Below, one piece after another: positions 24,134 to 31,251 of a DNA stretch of 64,000 nt. The stretch lies in NCBI RefSeq assembly GCF_034096925.1, contig NZ_JAWZSQ010000004.1, positions 62,001 through 126,000 of the forward strand, read 5' to 3'. Position 1 is the first letter of the stretch. Each line of letters starts with the position of its first letter. A program made the position numbers and the translations under genes. Below the pieces are notes generated by a model. It had not been told where the DNA came from. It did no database searches and saw only the letters and a list, made by a program, of their open reading frames with translations. The stretch comes from Patulibacter defluvii (GTDB lineage Bacteria; Actinomycetota; Thermoleophilia; Solirubrobacterales; Solirubrobacteraceae).

Positions 24134-24457
24134 TCAGGCGCTGCGGTCGAGCCGCCGCCCGGCGCCCGCGCCGGCCCCGTAGCCGCGGGCGGTGCGGCGG
24201 CCGCGGGCGGCGTGGTCGAGCGCCAGGCCGAGCGCGGTGCGGGCCTCGTCGAGCAGCGTCGCCGCGGCCGCATGGGCCTCGGCCGCCCGGCGCAGCGCGT
24301 CGGCCGCGTCGGCCGGTGGGACGGCCGGCAGCGTCGCCGCCAGCGCGGTCCGGCGGGCGAGCAGCGCGGCGGCGGTCTCCAGGTCGCCGGCGGCCGCGGC
24401 GTCGCGCTCGGCCTCGGCCAGCTCCGCCAGCCGCTCGTAGGCGGCGGGGCCGGTCAC
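24134..24457 (-). CDS. FliT-like flagellar chaperone (putative)
   Basis: This 107-residue, alanine-rich helical protein starts at a GTG overlapping the fliS stop. It has a heptad-like layout (YERLAELAEAERDAAAAGDL, then ETAAALLARRTAL) and a Gly/Arg tail. Sequence alone does not name it. Its place directly after flaG-fliD-fliS is where the FliD chaperone FliT normally lies, and its size fits. Confidence 0.6.
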   Translation of the reverse strand: MTGPAAYERLAELAEAERDAAAAGDLETAAALLARRTALAATLPAVPPADAADALRRAAEAHAAAATLLDEARTALGLALDHAARGRRTARGYGAGAGAGRRLDRSA

Positions 24458-24819
24458 CGGTCGACCTGGGCGAAGGCCGCGCGCAGCTCGCCGAGCTGGC
24501 GGACGATCGGGGCCAGCCGGGCGCCGTCGCGGGTCCGGCGGACGGCGTCGAGCTCGCGCCGCCAGAAGAGGTAGATCGCCGCCAGCCGGTCGGCGACCTC
24601 GCCGCCGCGCTCGCGGTCGAGGGTCACCAGCAGCTCGGAGACGATCGCCTCGGCGCGCTGCATGCGGGCGTTCGCCTGGGCCAGGTCGCCGGCGTCGAGG
24701 GCGGCGCCAGCCTGGCGCAGGAAGCGGGCGGCGCCGTCGTAGAGCATCACCACCAGCTCGACCGGCGAGGCGGTCAGGACGGCGTTCTGGCGATAGGCCT
24801 GGGGAGCGGCGTAGGTCAC
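24454..24819 (-). CDS. fliS: FliS, flagellin export chaperone
   Basis: This 121-residue protein starts at GTG. It has the FliS pattern AYRQNAVLTASPVELVVMLY, DGAARFLRQA and a helical RAEAIVSELLVTLDRERGGE stretch. It binds the C-terminus of flagellin before export. The flagellin gene is not in the window. It follows fliD after 19 bp. Confidence 0.96.
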   Translation of the reverse strand: MTYAAPQAYRQNAVLTASPVELVVMLYDGAARFLRQAGAALDAGDLAQANARMQRAEAIVSELLVTLDRERGGEVADRLAAIYLFWRRELDAVRRTRDGARLAPIVRQLGELRAAFAQVDR

Positions 24820-24838
24820 GTCGGGAACGCCCCCGCTC

Positions 24839-26182
24839 CTACGCCGACCGCGACCCGAGCTGGGCGATCTGCCCGCTCAGCCACGTGCCCTGGTCCTGGT
24901 ACTTGGAGATCGTCGCCTCGAGTCGCGCGAACTGGGCCTTGAGGCTCGCCTCGCGGGCGGCCAGCCGGCTGTCGAGATCGTCCATCCGCCGGCCGAGGTC
25001 GCTGATCTGGGCGCTGGTGCGCGAGATCCGGTCGCCGAGCACGCCGCTGGTCGAGGCGTAGGCGGTGATCACCCGGTCGAGCTCGCGCAGGACCGAGCCG
25101 CTGCCGCCGAGCAGCTCGCGGGCCTCGGCCGGGTCGGCGGTCAGCGCCGACCGCAGCACGGCCGGGTCGAGCTGGAGCTTGCCGAGGACCGCGTCGCGGG
25201 AGAAGGTCGCCGTCCCCGACGGGGCGCCGGTGGTCAGGCCGAGCGCCGTCAGCGGCAGCGTCGCGCCGCCGGCCCCGTAGAGCGCGTCGCGCAGCTGGCC
25301 GACCGCGGCGATCAGGGTGGCGTCGCCGCCGAGCTGGCCGCGGCTGTTCTTGTCGACGGCGGTCAGCGCACGGAGCGTGTCGCCAGCGGCGTTGTAGGCG
25401 CTGACGAACGCCTCGACCGCCTTCTGGACCCCGTCGCCGTCGACGCCGGGGACCGAGACGGTGACGGTGGTCGCGGCGGCGGTGACCCCGCGCAGCCGCA
25501 GCTCGACGCCGGGGATCGCGTCGTCGAGGACGTTGGTGGCCGAGGTCCGCTCGACGCCGTCGATCCGGACGACCGCGTCGCGGCCGGCGGTCAGCGCCTC
25601 GTCGGAGAGGACGCCGGCGGCGCTGGCGGTGGCGGAGATCGCGCCCGCGGCGCCGGTCGCGCGGTTGGCCAGGTGCAGCCGCTCGACGCCGGCGACGGTC
25701 GTCACCGACGCCACCACGTGGAGTCCGGCGTCGCCGTTGATCCGGGTCGCCAGGTCGCGGGCCGAGGTGCCGGCGGCGACCTCGATCTGGTCGTTCCAGC
25801 CGCCGCCGGAGACGGTCAGCGTGGTGGCGGCCGCGGGGGCCGCGTAGGCGTAGGAGGCGCCGGCCGCGCGGGCCAGGCCGACGACCTCGAGCGTGAAGCC
25901 GCCCGCCGCCGCGCCGCCGCTGATCGTCGCCGTCGCCGCGGCCGGATCGGTCACCTCGACGGTCTGCTTGGCGCCGAAGAGGCCGGGATCGGTCAGCGCC
26001 TTGGTCCGCTCCTGCAGCGTTCGCAGGACGTCGACGGCCTTCTGGAGCGCGTCGCGGTTGGCCTTCTCGGCCGTCTGGCTGGCCAGCAGCCGGGTCCGCG
26101 GCTGCCGCTCCAGCGCCATCAGGTTCGCGATCAGCGCGGCCGAGTCGAGACCCGACGCGAGACCGCCGAGGCTCAGCCCCAT
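24839..26182 (-). CDS. fliD: FliD, flagellar filament cap protein
   Basis: This 447-residue protein has the FliD N-terminus LSLGGLASGLDSAALIANLM and ALERQPRTRLLASQ, a Thr/Ala-rich central domain (several repeats of LTVSGGGWNDQIEVAAGTSA type), and a C-terminal coiled coil (EASLKAQFARLEATISKYQD) with the terminal QGTWLSGQIAQLGS. It caps the filament so flagellin can polymerise. It overlaps the flaG gene by 10 bp. Confidence 0.96.
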   Translation of the reverse strand: MGLSLGGLASGLDSAALIANLMALERQPRTRLLASQTAEKANRDALQKAVDVLRTLQERTKALTDPGLFGAKQTVEVTDPAAATATISGGAAAGGFTLEVVGLARAAGASYAYAAPAAATTLTVSGGGWNDQIEVAAGTSARDLATRINGDAGLHVVASVTTVAGVERLHLANRATGAAGAISATASAAGVLSDEALTAGRDAVVRIDGVERTSATNVLDDAIPGVELRLRGVTAAATTVTVSVPGVDGDGVQKAVEAFVSAYNAAGDTLRALTAVDKNSRGQLGGDATLIAAVGQLRDALYGAGGATLPLTALGLTTGAPSGTATFSRDAVLGKLQLDPAVLRSALTADPAEARELLGGSGSVLRELDRVITAYASTSGVLGDRISRTSAQISDLGRRMDDLDSRLAAREASLKAQFARLEATISKYQDQGTWLSGQIAQLGSRSA

Positions 26183-26574
26183 GCCGTACCACCCCGCTCG
26201 TCGGCGGCCGGGTCGGCCGCGGGCCGCTCGGCCAGCGCCTCCGGGTCGAGCGCCTCGCCGGGCGGGATCCGGCGCACGACCTGGCCCTCGCCGTCGACCA
26301 GCTCGATCCGCACGCGGTGGGCGTCGCGGACGTCGTAGCGCAGCTCCAGCCCCTGCTCGGCCAGCGCGTCGGCCGCGGCGGCCGCGGCCTCGACCTCGGC
26401 CAGGACGTCGGGCGGCGGGACGGCGCCGACCAGCTCGTCGTCGGCGGCGGCCCGCGGGACGGCCGCCGGCGCCGGCCGCGCGGCGCCCTCGGCGGCCGGG
26501 CCCGTCAGCGGACGGGCCGCCGCGGCGGGCGTCGCCGGGGCGATGGAACCGATCGTTCGTGCGTCACTGGTCAT
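26173..26574 (-). CDS. flaG: FlaG family protein
   Basis: The start at ATG 26574, downstream of the promoter at 26619-26645, gives 133 residues. An Ala/Pro-rich N-terminus is followed by the FlaG domain (ELRYDVRDAHRVRIELVDGE, then GQVVRRIPPGEALDPEALAE). FlaG proteins precede fliD in many bacteria and affect filament length. The longer ORF upstream runs through neighbouring genes and is not used. Confidence 0.85.
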   Translation of the reverse strand: MTSDARTIGSIAPATPAAAARPLTGPAAEGAARPAPAAVPRAAADDELVGAVPPPDVLAEVEAAAAAADALAEQGLELRYDVRDAHRVRIELVDGEGQVVRRIPPGEALDPEALAERPAADPAADERGGTAWG

Positions 26575-26836
26575 GGCGGGTGCTCCGGGCCCCGGCGGGG
26601 CGGTCGTTGCTGGTCCCATGATCGGCAGCGGTCCCCGGAACTTGACCCCCGGCCGGCGAACCGTCGCCGTCGGGGCCGCCGATCGCCCGGTGGACGGTGG
26701 ACGCATCCCCAGCGGGACGGGGTTTCCGTCCGCTCGTCCGTTCGTCCACCGCGACCCGCGCGGCGACCGCGTCGGCCCAGGCCGCGACGGCCGCCGCCGC
26801 CCGCCGCAGCGGCTCGTCGGGGTCGCGCTCAGGCAC
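26564..26836 (-). CDS. Small hypothetical protein in flagellar cluster
   Basis: This 90-residue ORF begins with GTG 26836 and overlaps the preceding gene's stop by 8 bp, suggesting translational coupling. The first 35 residues could form a helix (DEPLRRAAAAVAAWADAVAA); the rest is Gly/Asp/Pro-rich and disordered, and overlaps the flaG promoter. The position after a FliK-like gene is where some flagellar clusters hold a short FlhB-C-terminus-like gene, but I see no NPTH-type motif. Its function is unknown, and only the N-terminal half may be meaningful. Confidence 0.4.
   Translation of the reverse strand: MPERDPDEPLRRAAAAVAAWADAVAARVAVDERTSGRKPRPAGDASTVHRAIGGPDGDGSPAGGQVPGTAADHGTSNDRPAGARSTRHDQ
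26619..26645 (-). promoter_or_regulatory. Sigma-28-type promoter of flaG-fliD-fliS-fliT
   Basis: The minus strand reads TCAAGTTC, 11 bp, GCCGATCA, 44 nt before flaG. Its first half is identical to that of fliO. It lies inside the weakly supported ORF 26564-26836. Confidence 0.88.
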
Positions 26837-27407
26837 GGGCCTCGACCGTCCGCGGCAGCGCCTGGACGGTCACCCGCGCGGGCCGGCCGGCGGCCTGCTC
26901 CAGCGCCCGCCGCAGCTCGTCGCCGGCGGCCCGCAGGTCGGGGGCGACGGCGCTCGCCGCGGTCACGGCGGCGGCGATCCGCTCCGGCGTCAGGTCGAGC
27001 CGGACGACCACCAGGCCGAGCGCCGGCGAGTGGTGGCGGACGACCACGCCGCGGCGGTCGGCAGTCGGCCGATCGCCGGCGCGGCGGCGACGGGCGGCGG
27101 CCGGCGGATCGCCGCGGCGGGCGGCCTCGCCGGCGGACGGGGCCAGCGGCGGCGGCAGCTCGATCCGCTCCAGCCGCAGCCGGCCGTCCTCGACCCCGGC
27201 CACCCGCAGCCGCAGCGGCCCCGGCTCCAGCTCGTCCGGCAGCCGCGCCACCAGCGTCCGTCCGCCGAGCGCCAGCAGGCCCTGCTGGCCGTGGCGCTCC
27301 AGCAGCCGCGCGCCGAGCACCGCGCCGACCGGCGGGACCGCGGTCCCGCCGACCCCGAGGCCACGCGCGACCGCCAGGTCGACGAGCAGGGTGGCGGGCA
27401 CGGTCAC
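26829..27407 (-). CDS. Second FliK/hook-length-control-like protein (putative)
   Basis: The GTG at 27407, 7 nt after a sigma-28-type -10 box, gives 192 residues. Residues 40-80 read HGQQGLLALGGRTLVARLPD, then LEPGPLRLRVAGVEDGRLRL, like the mid-region of FliK-type proteins. The C-terminal part (HHSPALGLVVVRLDLTPERI, ELRRALEQAAGRPARVTVQA) resembles the FliK C-terminal fold, where an LGxVxVxL strand is followed by a helix and a strand. The canonical FliK is at 15455. This would be a paralogue or an accessory factor; similarity was judged by eye only. Confidence 0.55.
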   Translation of the reverse strand: MTVPATLLVDLAVARGLGVGGTAVPPVGAVLGARLLERHGQQGLLALGGRTLVARLPDELEPGPLRLRVAGVEDGRLRLERIELPPPLAPSAGEAARRGDPPAAARRRRAGDRPTADRRGVVVRHHSPALGLVVVRLDLTPERIAAAVTAASAVAPDLRAAGDELRRALEQAAGRPARVTVQALPRTVEARA

Positions 27408-27414
27408 CTTCCCG

Positions 27415-27441
27415 TGATCGGCCGGCCGTCCGCGGCCTGGA
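27415..27441 (-). promoter_or_regulatory. Probable sigma-28-type promoter (weak -35), leaderless start
   Basis: The minus strand reads TCCAGGCC, 11 bp, GCCGATCA. The -35 is weak. The -10 box ends 7 nt from the GTG at 27407. It is back to back with the flgF promoter, with only 4 bp between the two -35 boxes. Confidence 0.6.
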
Positions 27442-27445
27442 GCGG

Positions 27446-27472
27446 TCAAGTCCCGCCCGCCGCGGCCGATCA
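27446..27472 (+). promoter_or_regulatory. Sigma-28-type promoter of flgF, leaderless start
   Basis: It reads TCAAGTCC, 11 bp, GCCGATCA. Only 8 nt separate the -10 box from the flgF ATG, so transcription should begin at or next to the start codon. Confidence 0.88.
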
Positions 27473-27480
27473 CCGGGCCG

Positions 27481-28173
27481 ATGGACCGTGGCCTCTACGT
27501 CGCCGCCGCCGGCATGATCGCCGGCCAGGTGCGCCAGGATCAGCTCGCCGGGGACCTCGCCAACGCGGCCACCCCCGGCTACAAGCGCGACCGCACGACC
27601 CAGGCGTCGTTCGGCGACGTGCTGCTCTCGAACACCCGCAGCGGCCAGGCGGTCGGCCCGGTCGGCTACGGCCCCTACGCCGACGCCGTCACCACCGACC
27701 TGCGGCCGCAGGCGCTGCGCGAGACCGGCGAGCCGCTCGACTTCGCGATCGCCGGCGAGGGCTTCTTCGCCGTCCGCACCCCGGACGGCGTCCGCTACAC
27801 CCGCAACGGCCAGTTCCAGTCCTCCGCCCGCGGCACGCTGGTCGACGCCTTCGGCCATGACGTTCTCGGGCCCGGCGGCGCGCCGGTGCGGGTCGACGGC
27901 GAGGGCCGCGCCGACCCGCGGGCGATCGCCGTCGTCGCACTCGCCGGTCCCCGCAAGGCCGGCGAGGGGCTCTGGACCGGCCGCCCCGCCGGCGCCGCCG
28001 ACGGCCGCGTGCAGCAGGGCGCGCTCGAGGGATCGGGCGTCGATCCGGCGCGGGCGATGGTCGAGATGATCGCCGCCCTGCGGGCCTACGAGGCCGGCCA
28101 GAAGTCGATCACCACGATCGACGAGACGCTCGGCCGGGCCGCGACCCAGGTCGGCAACGCCGGCGGCGGCTGA
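27481..28173 (+). CDS. flgF: FlgF, flagellar proximal rod protein
   Basis: This 230-residue protein has the axial N-terminus MDRGLYVAAAGMIAGQVRQD and LAGDLANAATPGYKRDRTTQ, an LDFAIAGEGFFAVRTPDGVR strand and VRYTRNGQFQ, and C-terminal VDPARAMVEMIAALRAYEAG. It is a FlgF/FlgG-type rod protein. I call it FlgF because the second gene (28253) is closer to FlgG in its C-terminus. There is no ribosome-binding site, consistent with a leaderless mRNA. Confidence 0.9.
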   Translation: MDRGLYVAAAGMIAGQVRQDQLAGDLANAATPGYKRDRTTQASFGDVLLSNTRSGQAVGPVGYGPYADAVTTDLRPQALRETGEPLDFAIAGEGFFAVRTPDGVRYTRNGQFQSSARGTLVDAFGHDVLGPGGAPVRVDGEGRADPRAIAVVALAGPRKAGEGLWTGRPAGAADGRVQQGALEGSGVDPARAMVEMIAALRAYEAGQKSITTIDETLGRAATQVGNAGGG

Positions 28174-28180
28174 GCCCGGG

Positions 28181-28207
28181 TCAAGTCGCGGCCGCCGCGG
28201 CCGATCA
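28181..28207 (+). promoter_or_regulatory. Sigma-28-type promoter of flgG-csrA operon
   Basis: It reads TCAAGTCG, 11 bp, GCCGATCA, in the 79-bp gap after flgF. A 45-nt leader follows with the ribosome-binding sequence GGAAGGA before the flgG GTG. Confidence 0.87.
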
Positions 28208-28252
28208 CCCGGGCCAGGCGCCCGCGCCCGACGACCCCCGGAAGGACCACCC

Positions 28253-28981
28253 GTGCTCCAAGGCCTCTACTCCGCCGCCGCCGGCATGACGGCCCAGCAG
28301 ACGCGCATGGACGCCGTCTCCGGCGACGTCGCCAACGCCAACACCCCCGGCTACCGGCGCGAGCGGGTGGCCTTCCGCGACCTGCTGCCGGTCCGCGACG
28401 GCGTCCCCGGAGTCGAGGTCAGCTCCGGGGCCGCGGTCCGCGGGATCGGCCGCAGCAGCCTCGCCGGCGCGCTGCGCGAGACCGGCCGCGCGCTCGACGT
28501 GGCGATCACCGGCTCCGGCTTCCTGCAGGTCGAGCGGCCCGGCGGCGGCACCGCCCTGGTCCGCAGCGGGGCGCTGGCCGTCGATGGCCGCGGACGGCTG
28601 ACGACCGCCACCGGCGAGCTGCTGGCCGGCGTCCGTCCCGTCCCCGCGGGTGCCTCCGCCGAGCGGCTGCGGATCGATCCCGACGGCACCGTCAGCACCG
28701 ACGACGGTCGCCGCCTGGGCCGGCTGCGGCTGGTCGACGTCGCCGCGCCCGGCCAGCTGCAGCCGATCGGCGACGGCCTGGCCGTCGCGACCGCCGGATC
28801 CGGGCCGCTGCGGAGCGCGACCGGCGCCCGGCTGGTGCAGGGCAGCCTCGAGACCTCGAACGTCGACCTCGGCGACGCGATGGTCGACCTGATCGAGTCG
28901 CAGCGGGCCTTCTCGATGGCCAGCCGCGCCGTCCAGATGCAGGACCAGATGCTGGAGATCGCCAACGGGGTCAAGCGGTGA
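28253..28981 (+). CDS. flgG: FlgG, flagellar distal rod protein
   Basis: This 242-residue protein starts at GTG with a GGAAGGA site 8 nt upstream. It has N-terminal LQGLYSAAAGMTAQQTRMDA and VSGDVANANTPGYRRERVAF, an ALDVAITGSGFLQVERPGGG region, and a C-terminus typical of FlgG (SNVDLGDAMVDLIESQRAFS, then MQDQMLEIANGVKR). It forms the distal rod. It overlaps flgJ by 4 bp. Confidence 0.94.
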   Translation: MLQGLYSAAAGMTAQQTRMDAVSGDVANANTPGYRRERVAFRDLLPVRDGVPGVEVSSGAAVRGIGRSSLAGALRETGRALDVAITGSGFLQVERPGGGTALVRSGALAVDGRGRLTTATGELLAGVRPVPAGASAERLRIDPDGTVSTDDGRRLGRLRLVDVAAPGQLQPIGDGLAVATAGSGPLRSATGARLVQGSLETSNVDLGDAMVDLIESQRAFSMASRAVQMQDQMLEIANGVKR

Positions 28982-29325
28982 GCGTCCCCGCGATCGGCGG
29001 CCTGCCGCCGGTCGACCCGCGGACGCTGCCGGCCGCGGTCCGCAACGGCAGCGCCGACGACCGTCGCGCCTACGCCGCCGCGGTCGGCTTCGAGCGGACG
29101 CTGCTGGAGCAGCTGGCCACGAGCATGGTCGCGACCGCCGACCCCGCCGCCGAGGAGGGCGACGCCACCACCCGCAGCGCCCGCGACCTGCTGCCGGGCG
29201 CGCTCGCCGACGCCCTCACCGCCGCCGGCGGGATCGGCCTGGCCCGCGAGCTGCAGGCCACGATCGCCCCCACCGCCGCGCCGGCGTCGTCCCCGCCCCC
29301 GCGTCCCTCGGGCGGCGCGACGTGA
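28978..29325 (+). CDS. flgJ: FlgJ-like rod-binding protein without muramidase domain
   Basis: This 115-residue protein starts at GTG. The central part (YAAAVGFERTLLEQLATSMV, then LPGALADALTAAGGIGLARE) matches the FlgJ N-terminal rod-binding domain, in which a helix containing an F/L-E-x2-L pattern precedes a G-G-(I/L)-GLA helix. The muramidase half of enterobacterial FlgJ is absent; the separate SLT gene at 17167 probably supplies wall cutting. The Pro/Ser tail is low-complexity. Confidence 0.82.
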   Translation: MSVPAIGGLPPVDPRTLPAAVRNGSADDRRAYAAAVGFERTLLEQLATSMVATADPAAEEGDATTRSARDLLPGALADALTAAGGIGLARELQATIAPTAAPASSPPPRPSGGAT

Positions 29326-29837
29326 CCGTGCCCGGGATCGCCGGCACCGTCCTCGGCCGCGAGCTGCTGGTCCACCTCGACGAGCAGCACCGCTCGGCCG
29401 AGCGGCTGCGGGCCGCCGTCGCCGGCCAATCGGCGGCGCTGCGCGCCCGCGACGTCGACGCGCTGCTGGCCCGCACCGCCGAGCTCGACGCCGAGGTCGT
29501 CTTCCGCGCCACGCTCGAGGAGCGGCGCGCGCGGCTGCTGGCCCGCGGCGCCGCGCTGCTCGGCGCCGAGCCGCAGGCCGTGACCCTGGAGCGGCTGGCG
29601 ACGCTGGCCACGCCCGAGGAGGCCGACGCCGCCCGCGAGCGCAGCGCCGCGCTGGCCGCGGTCCTCGACGAGGTCCGCCGCGAGCACGGCTGCAACCAGG
29701 CGCTCGTCCGCCAGGAGCTGGCCTTCCTCGACCACCTGCTGCACCTCGGCGGGGCCGCGCCCGAGGCGACCTACGCCCCGCCCCGCGCCCGTCCCGGCGC
29801 CGCTCCCGCCCACGCCGCCCTCGACCTCCGCGCCTGA
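29322..29837 (+). CDS. flgN: FlgN-like flagellar export chaperone
   Basis: This 171-residue, mostly helical protein starts at a GTG that overlaps flgJ. It has the FlgN-type layout (GRELLVHLDEQHRSAERLRA at the start and helical KLEER-like segments such as RATLEERRARLLARGAALLG, ending in VRQELAFLDHLLHL). FlgN chaperones FlgK and FlgL, which are the next two genes. Sequence similarity is moderate; position is strong support. Confidence 0.85.
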   Translation: MTVPGIAGTVLGRELLVHLDEQHRSAERLRAAVAGQSAALRARDVDALLARTAELDAEVVFRATLEERRARLLARGAALLGAEPQAVTLERLATLATPEEADAARERSAALAAVLDEVRREHGCNQALVRQELAFLDHLLHLGGAAPEATYAPPRARPGAAPAHAALDLRA

Positions 29838-31232
29838 ATGCCCGTCTCCTCCTTCCACGGCCTCGAGACCGCGCTCCGCGGGCTGCTCGCCCAGCAGCGC
29901 GCGATCGAGGTCACCGGCCACAACATCGCCAACGAGACCACGCCCGGCTACAGCCGCCAGCGGGCCGACCTGCTCGCGACCCCGGCGCTGAGCGTGCCGT
30001 CGAGCTCGCCGCGGACGCTGACCGTGCAGCTCGGCAGCGGCGTCGTGGTCGGCGGGATCGAGCGGCTGCGCGACCGCTTCACCGACGTCCAGTACCGGGC
30101 CCAGGCCTCGCGGCTGGGCGACGTCAGCACCCGCTCGGCGCTGCTGGAGCAGGCCGAGCTGGCCTTCGCCGAGCCGGGCGAGCGCGGGATCGCCGCCCAG
30201 CTGAACCGCTTCTGGAGCGCCTGGGGCGACGTCGCCAACGACCCCCGATCGGAGCCGGCGCGGCGGGTGCTGGTCGAGCAGGCGCGGACGCTGGCCGACG
30301 CCTTCGGCACGCTCGACGCCCAGCTCGCCACGCTCCAGGCCCACGCCGCCGAGGAGTACGCCTCGCTGACCGCCGCCGGCGGCCCGATCGACGGCGCCGC
30401 GCGCGAGATCGCCAGCCTCAACCAGGCGATCGGCGCGGCCGTCGCCCGCGGCGACAGCCCCAACGACCTGCTCGACCGCCGCGACCTGCTGCTCGACCAG
30501 CTGGCGCAGCTGGGCCAGGTGCGGGTCGAGCCGGCGCTCGACGGCGGCGGCCAGCCGATCGCCGGCCAGATCGACGTCCACCTGGGCAGCGACGCGACCC
30601 CGATCGTCTCCGGCGAGCACGCCCGCAGCCCGTGGGCGCTGGCCTTCGCCGCCTCCGGGCCCGGCCTCGGCCGGCTCGGCGCGCTCGCCGACCTGGCCGG
30701 CGCCGGCGGCGCCCTCGACGGCTACCGGGCCGACCTCCACGCCGCCGCCACCGCGCTGGCGACGGCGGTCAACGGGCTCCACCAGGCGGCCGGCGGACCG
30801 CCGTTCCTGGTCGTCGGCGGCGCCCCGCCGGCGCCCGGTGTGGCCGCCCGGCCGCTCGAGGTCGCCGCCGCCGTCGACCCCCGCCAGGGCGGCGCGCTGG
30901 CGGCGATCGTGACCGCGACCGCCGGCGACGGCAACGACGTCGCGACGGCGATCGCGGCGCTCCGCGGCGGGGCGTCGGACCAGCGCTACGGCGCGCTCGT
31001 CGGCCGGCTCGGGACCGAGGTCGCCGACGTCCGCCGCCGCGAGGCGACCGTCCAGAGCCTGGCCGACGCGCTGCTCGACCGCCGCGACATGACCTCGGCC
31101 GTCTCGCTCGACGAGGAGATGGCCAACCTCGTCCGCTTCCAGCGCGGCTACCAGGCCGCCGCCCGCAGCCTGACCACCGTCGACGAGCTGCTCGACCAGA
31201 TCATCAACCGCACGGGTCGCGTCGGCCTGTGA
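29838..31232 (+). CDS. flgK: FlgK, first hook-filament junction protein
   Basis: This 464-residue protein has N-terminal FHGLETALRGLLAQQRAIEV, TGHNIANETTPGYSRQRADL, a long helical D0/D1 core (LGDVSTRSALLEQAELAFAE) and C-terminal SLDEEMANLVRFQRGYQAAA, RSLTTVDELLDQIINRTGRV. These are definitive for FlgK. It begins directly after the flgN stop and is followed by flgL after 19 bp. Confidence 0.96.
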   Translation: MPVSSFHGLETALRGLLAQQRAIEVTGHNIANETTPGYSRQRADLLATPALSVPSSSPRTLTVQLGSGVVVGGIERLRDRFTDVQYRAQASRLGDVSTRSALLEQAELAFAEPGERGIAAQLNRFWSAWGDVANDPRSEPARRVLVEQARTLADAFGTLDAQLATLQAHAAEEYASLTAAGGPIDGAAREIASLNQAIGAAVARGDSPNDLLDRRDLLLDQLAQLGQVRVEPALDGGGQPIAGQIDVHLGSDATPIVSGEHARSPWALAFAASGPGLGRLGALADLAGAGGALDGYRADLHAAATALATAVNGLHQAAGGPPFLVVGGAPPAPGVAARPLEVAAAVDPRQGGALAAIVTATAGDGNDVATAIAALRGGASDQRYGALVGRLGTEVADVRRREATVQSLADALLDRRDMTSAVSLDEEMANLVRFQRGYQAAARSLTTVDELLDQIINRTGRVGL

Positions 31233-31251
31233 GCGACCGGGAGCGACCGCG

